Shown in pieces: positions 21,926 through 30,321 of a DNA stretch of 64,000 nucleotides (its first letter is position 1; the number at the start of each line of letters is the position of its first letter). The notes beneath the pieces are model-generated. The model did not search any database. It was not told the origin of the DNA and was given only the letters and a program-made list of their open reading frames with translations. This DNA is from Thioalkalivibrio sulfidiphilus HL-EbGr7. Lineage in GTDB: Bacteria > Pseudomonadota > Gammaproteobacteria > Ectothiorhodospirales > Ectothiorhodospiraceae. The translations under genes were made by a program, and so were the position numbers. The DNA lies in contig NC_011901.1 of assembly GCF_000021985.1 (NCBI RefSeq), forward strand, positions 1-64,000, in the 5' to 3' direction.

Positions 21926-21941
21926 TGGCATGGTGTCTGCA
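21926..21941 (+). promoter_or_regulatory. Sigma-54 promoter for the DUF4168 gene
   Basis: TGGCATGGTGTCTGCA matches the -24/-12 consensus TGGCAYR-N4-TTGCW with one mismatch (C for the first T of TTGC). GG and GC have the required spacing. The predicted start is near 21952, giving a 31-nt leader before the ATG at 21983. Confidence 0.7.
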
Positions 21942-21982
21942 ACGTATACGGGGAACATTCACAGCAACGATCCGGAGGATCC

Positions 21983-22396
21983 ATGCCCATGACATTCCGC
22001 AAGCTTCCCCTCGCCATTGCCCTCGCCGCCGCCTTCGGCTTCTCCGCCGCCGCCCATGCCCAGGGCCAGCCCCAGCAGGGTGACCCGAGCTACGGCGCCC
22101 AGCCCCCGGCCGGCATGGAGCAGCAGGGCGCGCAGATCGATCCCCAGACCCTGGACCGCTTCGTGGACGCCTTCGTGGCCGTGCAGGAGATCCGCCAGGA
22201 TTTCTCCGAGCGCCTGCAGGGGGTGGAGAACGAGGCCGAGGCCCAGGCCATGCAGCAGGAGGCCCAGGAGGAGATGATCAGCGCCGTGGAGGACAAGGGC
22301 CTGAACGTGGAGGAGTACAACCAGGTGGCCATGGCCCTGCAGTCCGACCCGGCCATGATGCAGCGGGTCCAGCAGATGGCTGAAGAACGCATGTAA
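21983..22396 (+). CDS. Secreted DUF4168 protein
   Basis: A 137-residue protein with a signal peptide (LAIALAAAFGFSAAAHA, cleavage before QGQ), a Gln/Pro-rich linker, and a C-terminal helical domain of the DUF4168 type (LDRFVDAFVAVQEIRQDF ... VEEYNQVAMALQSDPAM). It is probably periplasmic; the family has no assigned function. GGAGG precedes the ATG. The position behind a kinase/regulator pair and a sigma-54 promoter suggests that it is the output of that two-component system. A strong terminator follows. Confidence 0.85.
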   Translation: MPMTFRKLPLAIALAAAFGFSAAAHAQGQPQQGDPSYGAQPPAGMEQQGAQIDPQTLDRFVDAFVAVQEIRQDFSERLQGVENEAEAQAMQQEAQEEMISAVEDKGLNVEEYNQVAMALQSDPAMMQRVQQMAEERM

Positions 22397-22400
22397 GCCG

Positions 22401-22446
22401 CACAAAAAAGCCCCGCCCCTCCTTTGAGGGGCGGGGCTTTTTTGTG
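22401..22446. terminator. Bidirectional Rho-independent terminator
   Basis: Stem AGCCCCGCCCCTC / GAGGGGCGGGGCT flanked by six A and six T, 4 bp after the DUF4168 stop. Confidence 0.92.
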
Positions 22447-22449
22447 GGC

Positions 22450-22566
22450 AGAGACAAGAGGCAAGTGGCTAGAGGCAAGAAACAGCAGAGGCGTGGGTCG
22501 GTCTTCAAGCCCGACGACCGATGCGTATCGAGGCCGCTGCTGTCGGCCTGAAGGCCGACCTACCGG
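22450..22566. repeat. Compound of two intergenic repeat families
   Basis: 22450-22481 (AGACAAGAGGCAAGTGGCTAG and on) is a degenerate copy of the CTTGCCACTTGAGAC family. 22493-22566 holds an inverted pair GTCTTCAAGCCCGACGACC ... GTCGGCCTGAAGGCCGACC of the widespread GTCGGGCTTCAGCCCGAC type. The TAG stop of the SDR gene (22560-22562) lies inside the second element. Confidence 0.7.
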
Positions 22567-23441
22567 TCAGGCTCCTGGCGCAGGGCGTCGCGGATGCCGG
22601 ACTCGATGTTGGGGTAGCGCAACTGGACGCCCAGGGCCTGGAGGCCCTTTTCCGCCTTGATGATCCTGGATTCGCGGATGAAGGACATCATGGCGGGCGA
22701 GATGTGTTTGTCCGCCTCGGAGAGCGGCACGCAGGGGGGGCGTTCCAGCCCCGCCAGGTCGGCCACGGTGTAGATGAAGTCGGTCATGGAGGCGTGCTGA
22801 CCGTCGCCCACGTTGAACACGTCGCCCGGTTCGCCCCGCTCCAGGGCGGCGATGCACAGGCTGGCCAGGTCCTCGGCATGGATGCGGTTGCCGGGTGGCG
22901 CCTCTTCGGGGCAGATCACCGGGGTACGGTTGCGGATGCGCTCCAGGGGCAGGCGGCCGGGGCCGTAGATGCCCGGCACCCGCAGGATCACCACCGGCGT
23001 GCCGTGCGCGGCCATGAAGGCGCGCAGCTGGTTCTCGGCGTCCATGCGCCGGCGGGCCCGGTCGGTCTGGGGCCGGGTGGGTGTGTCCTCGGTGACCTCG
23101 GCGCCCCGCTGGTCGCCGTACACGCCCGTGGTGCTCACGTAGACGATGCGCGCCGGGGGCTGCGCCGCGCAGGCGGCAAGAAAGCCGCCCATGCGCGGGT
23201 CGCTGATGCCCGGCTCCGGGGGCTGGGCCAGGTAGATCACCGGCCGGCCCGCCAGGGGGATGCCGGCGGCCTGTTCCGGGATGTCCAGGTCGGCACGGTG
23301 CACCGGGATGCCCTCGGCCGCCAGGCGTTCGGCGCGCTCGGCGCTGCGCACCACCGCCAGGACCTCGCGGCCGCGGGCCATGAGTTGCCGGGCGGCGCGC
23401 AGGCCCACGTCGCCACAGCCGATGATCACTACTGGTTCCAA
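22560..23441 (-). CDS. NAD(P)-dependent epimerase/SDR family protein (YeeZ-like)
   Basis: A 293-residue extended short-chain dehydrogenase. The N-terminal dinucleotide-binding turn is VVIIGCGDVGLRAARQL (GxGxxG type), and TTGVYGDQRG resembles the active-site region. The usual YxxxK is not clear, which is common in this YeeZ-like, nucleotide-sugar-epimerase-related branch, so the catalytic function is uncertain. The start is a TTG with AAGGGG 8 nt upstream, divergent from the ferredoxin-reductase gene. Confidence 0.8.
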   Translation of the reverse strand: MEPVVIIGCGDVGLRAARQLMARGREVLAVVRSAERAERLAAEGIPVHRADLDIPEQAAGIPLAGRPVIYLAQPPEPGISDPRMGGFLAACAAQPPARIVYVSTTGVYGDQRGAEVTEDTPTRPQTDRARRRMDAENQLRAFMAAHGTPVVILRVPGIYGPGRLPLERIRNRTPVICPEEAPPGNRIHAEDLASLCIAALERGEPGDVFNVGDGQHASMTDFIYTVADLAGLERPPCVPLSEADKHISPAMMSFIRESRIIKAEKGLQALGVQLRYPNIESGIRDALRQEPDR

Positions 23442-23530
23442 GGTTTTTCCCCTTGCGCAGATGGGCGAGAATAGCGGGCTTTGATTCTACACTCCCCGGC
23501 CGCCCGGCCGGGCGCATCAAGGAACCCCCC

Positions 23531-24553
23531 ATGAGCTTTGAGATCACCATCCGGCCCAGCGGTCACGTGTTCGAGGCCGAGGACGACGAGACCATCCTCG
23601 AGGCGGCCCTGCGCCAGGGCTTCGCCCTGCCCTACGGTTGTCGCAACGGGGCCTGCGGATCCTGCCTGGGCAAGGTGCTCTCCGGCGAGGTGGATCACGG
23701 CCCGAAGCGCCCGCCGGCGCTCAGCGAGAAGGACGAGGCCGAGGGCAAGGCCCTGTTCTGCCAGGCCATCGCCATGAGCGACCTGGAGATCGAGGTGCGC
23801 GAGATCGGCGCCGCCCGGGACATCGTCATCAAGACCCTGCCCTGCCGGGTGGTGAAGCTCAACCGGCTGAACCACGACGTCATGGAGATGCAGCTCAAGC
23901 TGCCGGCCACCGAGCGCCTGCAGTTCCTGGCGGGTCAGTACATCGACGTGCTGCTCAAGGACGGCCGCCGGCGCAGCTTCTCCCTGGCCAACGCCCCGCA
24001 CCGGGACGAATTCCTGGAACTGCACGTGCGCCACGTGCCCGGCGGCGTGTTCACCGACCAGGTGTTCGGCGAGATGAAGGAAAAGGCCCTGATGCGTATC
24101 GAGGGCCCCCTGGGCAGCTTCTTCCTGAGGGAGGACTCGGAGCGCCCTGTCCTGCTGATGGGCGGCGGCACCGGTTTCGGCCCGCTCAAGGCCATCCTGG
24201 AGCACGCCTTCGAGATCGGCGTGAAACGCCCCCTGCACCTGTTCTGGGGCGTGCGCGCGAAGCGGGACCTGTACCTGGATGAACTGCCCCGGCAGTGGGC
24301 CGAGGCCCACGAGCATTTCCGCTACACCCCGGTGCTCTCCGAACCCCAGGCCGAGGATGCCTGGACGGGCGAGACCGGCTACGTGCACGAGGCCCTGTTG
24401 CGCCAGTATCCGGATCTCGCCGGCTTCGACGTCTACATGAGCGGCCCGCCGCCCATGATCCAGGCCGCCCGGGCCGCGTTCGCGGCTGCCGGCCTGCCGG
24501 AGGAGCAGCTGTATTTCGATTCCTTCGAGTACGGTGAGAAAGTCAGTGGCTAG
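23531..24553 (+). CDS. 2Fe-2S ferredoxin / FAD / NAD(P) reductase (CDP-6-deoxyglucoseen reductase-like)
   Basis: A 340-residue three-domain electron-transfer flavoprotein. The N-terminal plant-type ferredoxin has cluster ligands in CRNGACGSC plus the later Cys in LFCQAI. The FAD domain has RSFSLANAP, and the NAD(P) domain has GGGTGFGPLKAI and MSGPPPMIQAA. Proteobacterial homologues are usually named CDP-6-deoxy-delta-3,4-glucoseen reductase or compared with phenol hydroxylase reductase components. No partner oxygenase or deoxysugar genes are nearby, so the electron acceptor is unknown. The 3' end runs into an intergenic repeat that encodes the last codons. Confidence 0.88.
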   Translation: MSFEITIRPSGHVFEAEDDETILEAALRQGFALPYGCRNGACGSCLGKVLSGEVDHGPKRPPALSEKDEAEGKALFCQAIAMSDLEIEVREIGAARDIVIKTLPCRVVKLNRLNHDVMEMQLKLPATERLQFLAGQYIDVLLKDGRRRSFSLANAPHRDEFLELHVRHVPGGVFTDQVFGEMKEKALMRIEGPLGSFFLREDSERPVLLMGGGTGFGPLKAILEHAFEIGVKRPLHLFWGVRAKRDLYLDELPRQWAEAHEHFRYTPVLSEPQAEDAWTGETGYVHEALLRQYPDLAGFDVYMSGPPPMIQAARAAFAAAGLPEEQLYFDSFEYGEKVSG

Positions 24554-24621
24554 TCTCAAGTGGCTAGTGGCAAGGGATAAACCTCGACGGTTTAACTTGC
24601 CACTTGAGACTTGCCACTGCC
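24546..24621. repeat. Palindromic intergenic repeat, CTTGCCACTTGAGAC family, copy 2
   Basis: Left arm 24546-24574, a 20-bp loop, then right arm 24595-24621 (ACTTGCCACTTGAGACTTGC and on). The left end overlaps the last codons and TAG stop of the reductase gene; the right end abuts the hemY stop. As a hairpin it could end both convergent transcripts. Confidence 0.85.
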
Positions 24622-24622
24622 T

Positions 24623-25795
24623 TTATTCGGCCAGGCGCAGGCCATCCCGATAGCAGGCCTGGGCACGCTCGTTCTCGCCCATCTCTTCCAGCAGTTCCGC
24701 CAGTTCCCGGTAGGTCTCGGGGCGCGGGCGCAGGCCGGTGCTGGCCTCCAGGTAGGCCCGGGCCTTGCCCCAGAGCTTCGCCCGTCGGGCCAGGCGGCCC
24801 AGGGTCAGCAGCAGGGCGGCGTCCCGGCCGTGCTGCTTCGACCAGCCCTCGGCGGTCTCCAGGGCCCGGGCAGGGTCTTCCACCGGCAGGGTGCCGTAGA
24901 GATGCACCAGGCCCTCGTCCCAGCCGGACTTGAGCGCGCTGCGCAGCAGGTGCTCGGCCTGGTTGATCTCCTTGAGACGGATCAGGGCGCGGGCGTGGGC
25001 CTCCACCAGCCGCGGCCGGTGGCGGGCATCCCGGGGCAGCCGCTCCCAGAGGCGGCGCACGGCGTCGGCGTCGGCGGCCTTGGCGAGCAGCTCCCGGGTG
25101 GCGCGGTTTTCCATATCCGCCAGGTCCGTCTCCGGGAGGACCTTGGCGCGGCGCAGTTCCGGCAGCAGCTCGAACAGGGCGGCACAGTCGTTGAGTCGTT
25201 CGTGCAGCCGGGCGCGCAGCTTGAGCAGGTAGCGGTGCCGGGGCACCAGCTCGTTCAGGTGGTTGAGGGTGGCCAGGGCCTGTTCATGCTGGCCGTGGGC
25301 GATCTGCAGCTCCGCCTGGGTCAGCTCCACGGCCACGTCGGAGCCGGACTCGCAGCGGCTGGCCTCGGCCAGGTAGTGATCCCGGCGGGTGTAGGCGCCC
25401 AGCATCTGGGCGGCGCGGGCGGCGCTCAGCCAGTGGATCAGCGGGGTCTGGGAACGGCGCGCGGAGCGCACCAGGAGCTTCTCGGCCCGTTCCCAGCGGC
25501 CCTCGGCCATCTCGATGAGGCCCTGGTTGAGACCGCGCCGGGCGGCCTCGGCCTGATGGCGTCGGCGCAGATCACGCACCCCGCCGGGCAGGCCCCAGAG
25601 ACGGGTGAGCAGGCGCAGCAGCAGGTACAGGCCGAAGAACAGCAGCACCAGCGCCACCAGGAAGACCGCCAGCGAGGTCTCCACGCTCAGGTTGCCGTAG
25701 GCCAGCAGGGCGTAGCCCGGCTCGGTGAGGAAGAAGTGGGTCACCGCGGCCGTGGCCAGCAGGGCGATGAGCAGGATGAACAGCAGGCGCAGCAT
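24623..25795 (-). CDS. hemY: HemY-like TPR membrane protein
   Basis: A 390-residue inner-membrane protein with two N-terminal membrane segments (LLFILLIALLATAAVTHFF and LAVFLVALVLLFFGLYLLL) and a cytoplasmic tetratricopeptide-repeat domain with LIHWLSAARAAQMLGAY. This is the gammaproteobacterial HemY of the hemCDXY operon, not protoporphyrinogen oxidase. Its role in heme synthesis is not settled; a scaffold role is likely. It starts 6 bp after hemX ends. Confidence 0.9.
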   Translation of the reverse strand: MLRLLFILLIALLATAAVTHFFLTEPGYALLAYGNLSVETSLAVFLVALVLLFFGLYLLLRLLTRLWGLPGGVRDLRRRHQAEAARRGLNQGLIEMAEGRWERAEKLLVRSARRSQTPLIHWLSAARAAQMLGAYTRRDHYLAEASRCESGSDVAVELTQAELQIAHGQHEQALATLNHLNELVPRHRYLLKLRARLHERLNDCAALFELLPELRRAKVLPETDLADMENRATRELLAKAADADAVRRLWERLPRDARHRPRLVEAHARALIRLKEINQAEHLLRSALKSGWDEGLVHLYGTLPVEDPARALETAEGWSKQHGRDAALLLTLGRLARRAKLWGKARAYLEASTGLRPRPETYRELAELLEEMGENERAQACYRDGLRLAE

Positions 25796-25801
25796 GGGGG
25801 C

Positions 25802-27076
25802 TTATCCTTCCAGCTCGTCCAGCAGGGTGAAGGAGCCGCTGATGTCCGGCGGCTCGGGGCGCAGGGTCACCCCTTTGAGGGCCTGCAGGCGCTCCCGCAG
25901 GCCGGCACCTGCCGCGGCGTCGAAATGCTCGTCCAGCAGGGCGGTGGCCCCGTCCAGGTGGCGCTGGAATTCGGCGTCGTCGCGACGCAGCACGGCGATG
26001 CGCGCGGCCTCCAGGCGCAGGGTCAGGAGCTGGCGCAGAAACAGTTCCACCTCCGCATCGGGCAGGCCACGGATGGGCTCCGCATGGCGCCGGATGGAGA
26101 TGTGTTCGGCCAGGGCGGCGCGGATCTCGCTGTAGGCCTGCACCCACCAGGGGGCCTCCGCGTCGGCGCCATCGCCGGCGATCAGGCCCCGGTCCTCGGC
26201 ACCGAGGCCGACGTCCTGGGGCACCTGTCCCTTGAGCGGGATCGGGCGAAGCTCCGAGGCCAGGCGCTCCAGGCGCAGGGCGATGCCGGGGATGTCCGGG
26301 CGGGCCATGTCCTCCAGGGCCTGGACCTCGGCGGCGATGGCCTCGCGCACCGGCAGCAGGCGCGGATCGCCCAGCTCGGCCAGGATCTCGTCGGCGGCCG
26401 CCAGGGCGCGCCGGGCGCCGTCCGGGTCGTCCATCAGGCGCAGGCGATGGGCGGCCATGCGCTGCAGGTGCTTGACCTCCATGAGCTGCCAGCCCCGTTC
26501 CTGGCGGGTGGTGCGATCCTGCAGCCGGGTCAGGCCCTGCTCCACCGTGCCGAGGCGGGTGTCGATGCGCGTGGACAGTTCCTCGCGGCCGGCGGTCTCG
26601 CGCCCCAGCCCCGCATCGAGCCGGGCCAGGCGCTCATCCCGGGCCTGCAGCTCGGCGGTGAGGCGTTCCAGCTGGCGGGCCTGGTCCGTGCGCACGTCCT
26701 CGCCCTGTTGCCAGAGGTAGAACAGGGCGGCGCCCACGCCCAGGGACAGCAGGAAGGCCAGGGTGGCGATCAGCAGGGCGGCGGACTGGCCGCGGGCGGG
26801 GGACGAGGCGCGGGCCGCAGTGTCGGCGGATTTCGCCGGCGTGGGGGTGGTCTTGCTCACAGTGGGTTCTTCCTTGCCACTGGCTGCAGCGGAGGCGGTG
26901 CGCTCGGGCTTGGGTTCGCCCTTCCTGGCGCCGCCCTTGCGGCCGGGCCTGGACTCGGCGGCCGGGGACGTGCCCGGCCTGGCGGTGGAGGATTCGGTCG
27001 TGGCGGTCTCGCTGCCGGTGGCGGTGACCTCGGCCTTGTCCTCGGCGCCTGCGCCCTTGTCCTTGTCATTGCTCAT
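25802..27076 (-). CDS. hemX: HemX-like protein (uroporphyrinogen-III C-methyltransferase-related)
   Basis: A 424-residue protein with a low-complexity Lys/Glu/Ala/Pro/Thr N-terminus (about 1-90), a single membrane segment (SAALLIATLAFLLSLGVGAALFYL, written here only in part), a coiled-coil (TAELQARDERLARLDAG) and a large C-terminal domain. Despite the database name it lacks the SAM-dependent methyltransferase fold. It is probably a membrane-anchored regulator or scaffold of tetrapyrrole synthesis. Its ATG overlaps the hemD end by 11 bp, so the two are coupled. Confidence 0.9.
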   Translation of the reverse strand: MSNDKDKGAGAEDKAEVTATGSETATTESSTARPGTSPAAESRPGRKGGARKGEPKPERTASAAASGKEEPTVSKTTPTPAKSADTAARASSPARGQSAALLIATLAFLLSLGVGAALFYLWQQGEDVRTDQARQLERLTAELQARDERLARLDAGLGRETAGREELSTRIDTRLGTVEQGLTRLQDRTTRQERGWQLMEVKHLQRMAAHRLRLMDDPDGARRALAAADEILAELGDPRLLPVREAIAAEVQALEDMARPDIPGIALRLERLASELRPIPLKGQVPQDVGLGAEDRGLIAGDGADAEAPWWVQAYSEIRAALAEHISIRRHAEPIRGLPDAEVELFLRQLLTLRLEAARIAVLRRDDAEFQRHLDGATALLDEHFDAAAGAGLRERLQALKGVTLRPEPPDISGSFTLLDELEG

Positions 27077-27884
27077 GCTGCGGCTCCCGGGCCTGTGCCC
27101 ATTGCAACACTGCCTGCATCATCGATTCATCGCTGGGGTCCTCGGCCACCCAGGGGTCGCCGTTGAAGCCCAGTTCCCGTGCCGTCTCCACCATGCGCGG
27201 CGCGCCCACCAGCAGCGGCGTCTTGCGCAGCCACATGCGGCCCAGCTTGCCCACCATGTCGAACAGGTTGCGCAGGCCCTCGCTGCTGGTGCTGGTCACC
27301 AGGTGCAGTTCGCCCCGGGACCAGTGGATCATGAGTTTGCCCGTGTCCGCATCGGGGCGGCCGCGCCGGTAGGCTTCGGCATATTCCACCACCGCTCCCC
27401 GTTCTTTTAGCGTATCCCCCAGCAGTTCGCGTCCGCCGTCGCCGCGAAAGATCACAATGCGCTTGCCGGCCACGTCCTGCAATTCGGGTTCTTCCAGCAG
27501 GGCCTCGCTGTCGAAACGCCGGGGCGGACAGATGTGGGCCGGATGTCCGGCCCGGGCCAGTTCCTGGGCGGACTTCTGGCCCACGGCGCCAATGCGCAGA
27601 TGCTCCGGCCAGGGGCGTCGGGCATGGATGCGGTTCACGGCCATGGACACGGCGTTGGGGCTGATGAAGATGGCGATGTCGAACGCGTCCAGTCGGTCGA
27701 TCAGGGCGTCCAGCCGGCCGCTGTCCCGGGGCTCCAGGATCTCCAGCACCGGGAAGCGCAGGGGCACGCCTCCGGCCTGCTCGATCATGCGGCAGAAGAC
27801 CTCGGCCTGGTGGGCCGGGCGGGTCACCAGCACGCCGGCACCCTTGAGCGGCCCGATCACGGCCTGCTGCTGGGGCTGGCTCAT
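27066..27884 (-). CDS. hemD: Uroporphyrinogen-III synthase
   Basis: HemD closes and isomerises hydroxymethylbilane to uroporphyrinogen III. The 272-residue protein has the typical low conservation, with the recognisable blocks [23 protein letters not shown] near the start, [11 protein letters not shown] and [21 protein letters not shown]. The ATG at 27884 overlaps the TGA of hemC (ATGA), so it is translationally coupled. Longer reading in the same frame into hemC is not coding. Confidence 0.93.
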   Translation of the reverse strand: MSQPQQQAVIGPLKGAGVLVTRPAHQAEVFCRMIEQAGGVPLRFPVLEILEPRDSGRLDALIDRLDAFDIAIFISPNAVSMAVNRIHARRPWPEHLRIGAVGQKSAQELARAGHPAHICPPRRFDSEALLEEPELQDVAGKRIVIFRGDGGRELLGDTLKERGAVVEYAEAYRRGRPDADTGKLMIHWSRGELHLVTSTSSEGLRNLFDMVGKLGRMWLRKTPLLVGAPRMVETARELGFNGDPWVAEDPSDESMMQAVLQWAQAREPQHEQ

Positions 27885-28831
27885 GACCGGTCCGCGTCCG
27901 GGCCCAGGCCCAGTTCGGCCAGGATCGGGCCGGCGCCCTCGTGGAGCAGGAGATCCGCCACGGCCCGGCCCAGGGCCTCGGCCTCGGCGCGGGGGCCGGA
28001 CAGCTCGGCGCGCAGGATCAGGCTGCCGTCCGGTTCGCCCACCAGGCCGCGCAGGCGCAGGGTGTCGGCATCGGTCAGTTCCGCGTAGCCGGCGATGGGC
28101 ACCTGGCAGCCGCCGTTGAGGCGTGCGTTCATGGCCCGCTCGGCGGCCACGCGCACGTGGGTGTCCGGGTCGTCCAGACTGCCGATCAGGGCCATGACCT
28201 CCGGGTCGTTCTCCCGGCACTCGATGCCGATGGCCCCCTGGCCGATGGCGGGCAGGCTCTGCTCCGGGGTGATCTCCGAGGCGATGCGCACCTCGAAACC
28301 CAGGCGCTTGAGGCCCGCGGCGGCCAGGATGATGGCGTCGAACTCGCCGGCGTCGAGCTTCGCCAGGCGGGTGTTGACGTTGCCGCGCAGGTCCAGGATC
28401 TGGAAATGGGGATGGTCGTGGCGCAGCTGGCACTGGCGGCGCAGGCTGGAGGTGCCCACCCGGGCGTCCCGGGGCAGCTCGTCCAGGCTCTTGAAGGTGT
28501 TGGACACGAACGCGTCCCGGGGATCCTCCCGGTCCAGGATCACCGGCAGGCACAGGCCTTCGGGCAGTTCCATGGGCACGTCCTTCATGGAGTGCACGGC
28601 GATATCGGCGCGACCCTCCAGCAGGCCGGTCTCCAGCTCCTTCACGAACAGGCCCTTGCCGCCCACCTTCGCGAGCGGGGTGTCCAGGATGCGGTCACCC
28701 TGGGTGGTCATGCCCACCAGCTCGACCCGCACCCCGGGGTGACGGGCCTTCACCAGGGCGGCGACGTGTTCCGCCTGCCAGACGGCCAGCGGGCTCTTGC
28801 GGGTGGCGATGCGAAGGGTGTCCAGGGGCAT
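27881..28831 (-). CDS. hemC: Porphobilinogen deaminase (hydroxymethylbilane synthase)
   Basis: HemC links four porphobilinogen units into hydroxymethylbilane. The 316-residue protein starts [21 protein letters not shown] and has the active-site blocks [20 protein letters not shown] and the dipyrromethane-cofactor Cys in [14 protein letters not shown]. It is the first gene of hemCDXY. A TATAAT on the minus strand at 28906-28911 gives a plausible transcript start about 67 nt upstream. Confidence 0.97.
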   Translation of the reverse strand: MPLDTLRIATRKSPLAVWQAEHVAALVKARHPGVRVELVGMTTQGDRILDTPLAKVGGKGLFVKELETGLLEGRADIAVHSMKDVPMELPEGLCLPVILDREDPRDAFVSNTFKSLDELPRDARVGTSSLRRQCQLRHDHPHFQILDLRGNVNTRLAKLDAGEFDAIILAAAGLKRLGFEVRIASEITPEQSLPAIGQGAIGIECRENDPEVMALIGSLDDPDTHVRVAAERAMNARLNGGCQVPIAGYAELTDADTLRLRGLVGEPDGSLILRAELSGPRAEAEALGRAVADLLLHEGAGPILAELGLGPDADRS

Positions 28832-28905
28832 GAGGGTCGGAGTCCAGGTTGGGGTACGGATTGAACTAAAGGCTGCCCCATGGCGTCCTATGAGGCAAAT
28901 AGGCG

Positions 28906-28911
28906 ATTATA
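28906..28911 (-). promoter_or_regulatory. Candidate -10 element for hemCDXY
   Basis: A consensus TATAAT on the minus strand. I see no good -35 hexamer 16-18 bp upstream of it, so activator dependence or chance cannot be excluded. The divergent thioredoxin-fold gene begins 31 bp to the right. Confidence 0.45.
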
Positions 28912-28941
28912 TCCATTTATGCCTGACCACGGGATTGACTG

Positions 28942-29451
28942 ATGAAGAACCTGTTCCGCGCACTGATCGTCTTCGCCGCCCTGCTGGGCGTGGTGACCTG
29001 GGCCCAGTCGGGCAGCCGGGACGCCGAGGGCGAACTGCTGCGCGAGATCACCGACCTGCGCGAGGAGGCGGCCCATGGCCTGCCCATCCTGGTGGAATTC
29101 GCCCTGCATGCCTGCCCCTACTGCCGGGTGGCGGAGGAGGAGTTCCTCAAGCCCATGATCCGCAGCGGCGCCTACGAGGACCGGGTGCTGATCCGCAAGC
29201 TGTCCATGGATCGCAGAACGGTGATCGATTTCGACGGCCAGGAGATCCGCACCCATGAACTGGCCGCCCGCTACGGCGCCCGCATGGCCCCCACGGTTGT
29301 GGTGCTGAGCCCCGAGGGCGAACTGCTGTCCCGCCCGGTGGTGGGTCTGAAGACCGTGGATTTCTACGGCGGCTACCTGGACCGGGCCATCGATGAGGCC
29401 GAACAGGCCATGGCCGAGCGCGGCCAGCCCGAGGTGGTAGCGGCACGCTGA
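28942..29451 (+). CDS. Periplasmic thioredoxin-fold protein
   Basis: A 169-residue protein with an N-terminal signal or anchor (LFRALIVFAALLGVVTWAQ) and a thioredoxin-like domain with the redox motif CPYC (HACPYCRVAEEEFLKPMI). MAPTVVVLSPEGE carries the conserved cis-Pro. It is similar in type to SoxW-like periplasmic thioredoxins that reduce disulfides in sulfur-oxidation or cytochrome c maturation pathways. That specific role is an inference from the organism type; no sox gene is adjacent here. Confidence 0.8.
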   Translation: MKNLFRALIVFAALLGVVTWAQSGSRDAEGELLREITDLREEAAHGLPILVEFALHACPYCRVAEEEFLKPMIRSGAYEDRVLIRKLSMDRRTVIDFDGQEIRTHELAARYGARMAPTVVVLSPEGELLSRPVVGLKTVDFYGGYLDRAIDEAEQAMAERGQPEVVAAR

Positions 29452-29481
29452 GCCCGCTGTTCTTCCAAGGCCGCTTGATCA

Positions 29482-29551
29482 ACGCAGAGAGCGCAAAGAC
29501 GCAGAGATCGCAAAGGGGATTTTGATCAAAAGCTCTGCGCTCTCTGCGTTC
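29482..29551. repeat. Inverted repeat, GCAGAGACGCAGAG family
   Basis: AACGCAGAGAGCGCAAAGAC on the left pairs imperfectly with CTCTGCGCTCTCTGCGTT on the right; the left arm carries an extra CAAAGACG unit. It lies between the thioredoxin-fold gene and the convergent LytTR regulator and could end either transcript. Confidence 0.8.
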
Positions 29552-29589
29552 ATATCCAGATCTCGACCGGGCCCCCGCCGCCTGGTCGC

Positions 29590-30321
29590 CTACAGGGACT
29601 TGAGGAACTTGCGTACTTCTGCCACGTGACGACGGCTCACCTCCAGGCGCTCCCCGGTGCCCTTGAGCACCACCTCGAAACACCCCTGTGCGTTCTTCTC
29701 CATGCCGCCGAAGCTGTGCTTAGCCACCAGGGCGTTGCGGTGGATGCGCAGGAAGCTGTCGGCGAACTCCTCTTCCAGTGACTTCAGCGGCTCCTCGATG
29801 AGCACCTCGCCGCCCGTGTGGCGCACGGTGACGTATTTCTGGTCCGCCTGGAAAAAGTGGATGTCCTCCACCGGGATCAGTTCCAGGTTGCCGCGCACCC
29901 GGGCGCAGATGTGGCTGCGGCTGGATTGACCCACGGAACCGCCCAGCGCACCCATCTGCGCCTTGTTGGGCCGGCCGGCCGCCTCCAGGGCCGCCTTGAG
30001 CCGCTCGCCGCGTACGGGCTTGAGCAGGTAGCCCACGGCGTGGGTCTCGAAGGCCTCGATGGCGTGTTCCTCGTAGGCGGTGACGAAGATGACGGCAGGC
30101 GGCGTGTCCATCTGGGAGATGTGGCGCGCCGCCTCGAGGCCGTCCATGCCGGGCATGCGGATGTCCATGAGCACGATGTCCGGCTGGGTCTCCTGGGCCA
30201 GGCGCACGGCCTGCACGCCGTTGGCGGCGGTGCCGCAGACCTCGTATTGGCTGAGGGATTCCAGCAGGGAGACGAGACGCTCCCGGGCCGGGGCCTCGTC
30301 ATCGACGACCAGTACTTTCAT
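29590..30321 (-). CDS. LytTR-family response regulator (AlgR-like)
   Basis: A 243-residue regulator: receiver domain with Asp53 (DIVLMDIRMPG) and Lys in GYLLKPVRGERL, then a C-terminal LytTR DNA-binding domain (VEDIHFFQADQKYVTVRHTG ... FLRIHRNALVAK). It is the AlgR type that controls alginate, motility or virulence genes in pseudomonads; the targets here are unknown. The start at 30321 has AGGAGG at 7-nt spacing; an ATG at 30327 is too close to it. Its start overlaps the kinase gene end by 23 bp. Confidence 0.92.
   Translation of the reverse strand: MKVLVVDDEAPARERLVSLLESLSQYEVCGTAANGVQAVRLAQETQPDIVLMDIRMPGMDGLEAARHISQMDTPPAVIFVTAYEEHAIEAFETHAVGYLLKPVRGERLKAALEAAGRPNKAQMGALGGSVGQSSRSHICARVRGNLELIPVEDIHFFQADQKYVTVRHTGGEVLIEEPLKSLEEEFADSFLRIHRNALVAKHSFGGMEKNAQGCFEVVLKGTGERLEVSRRHVAEVRKFLKSL

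Noticed and set aside
24611-27166. An 851-codon open frame on the plus strand across hemY and hemX
   Set aside because: It is the complement of two well-identified genes; the Gly/Gln/Ala-rich product has no family features.
27885-28553. N-terminal extension of HemD into hemC
   Set aside because: The extension lies in a wrong frame of hemC; the ATG at 27884 overlaps the hemC stop in the usual coupled way and matches the HemD N-terminus.
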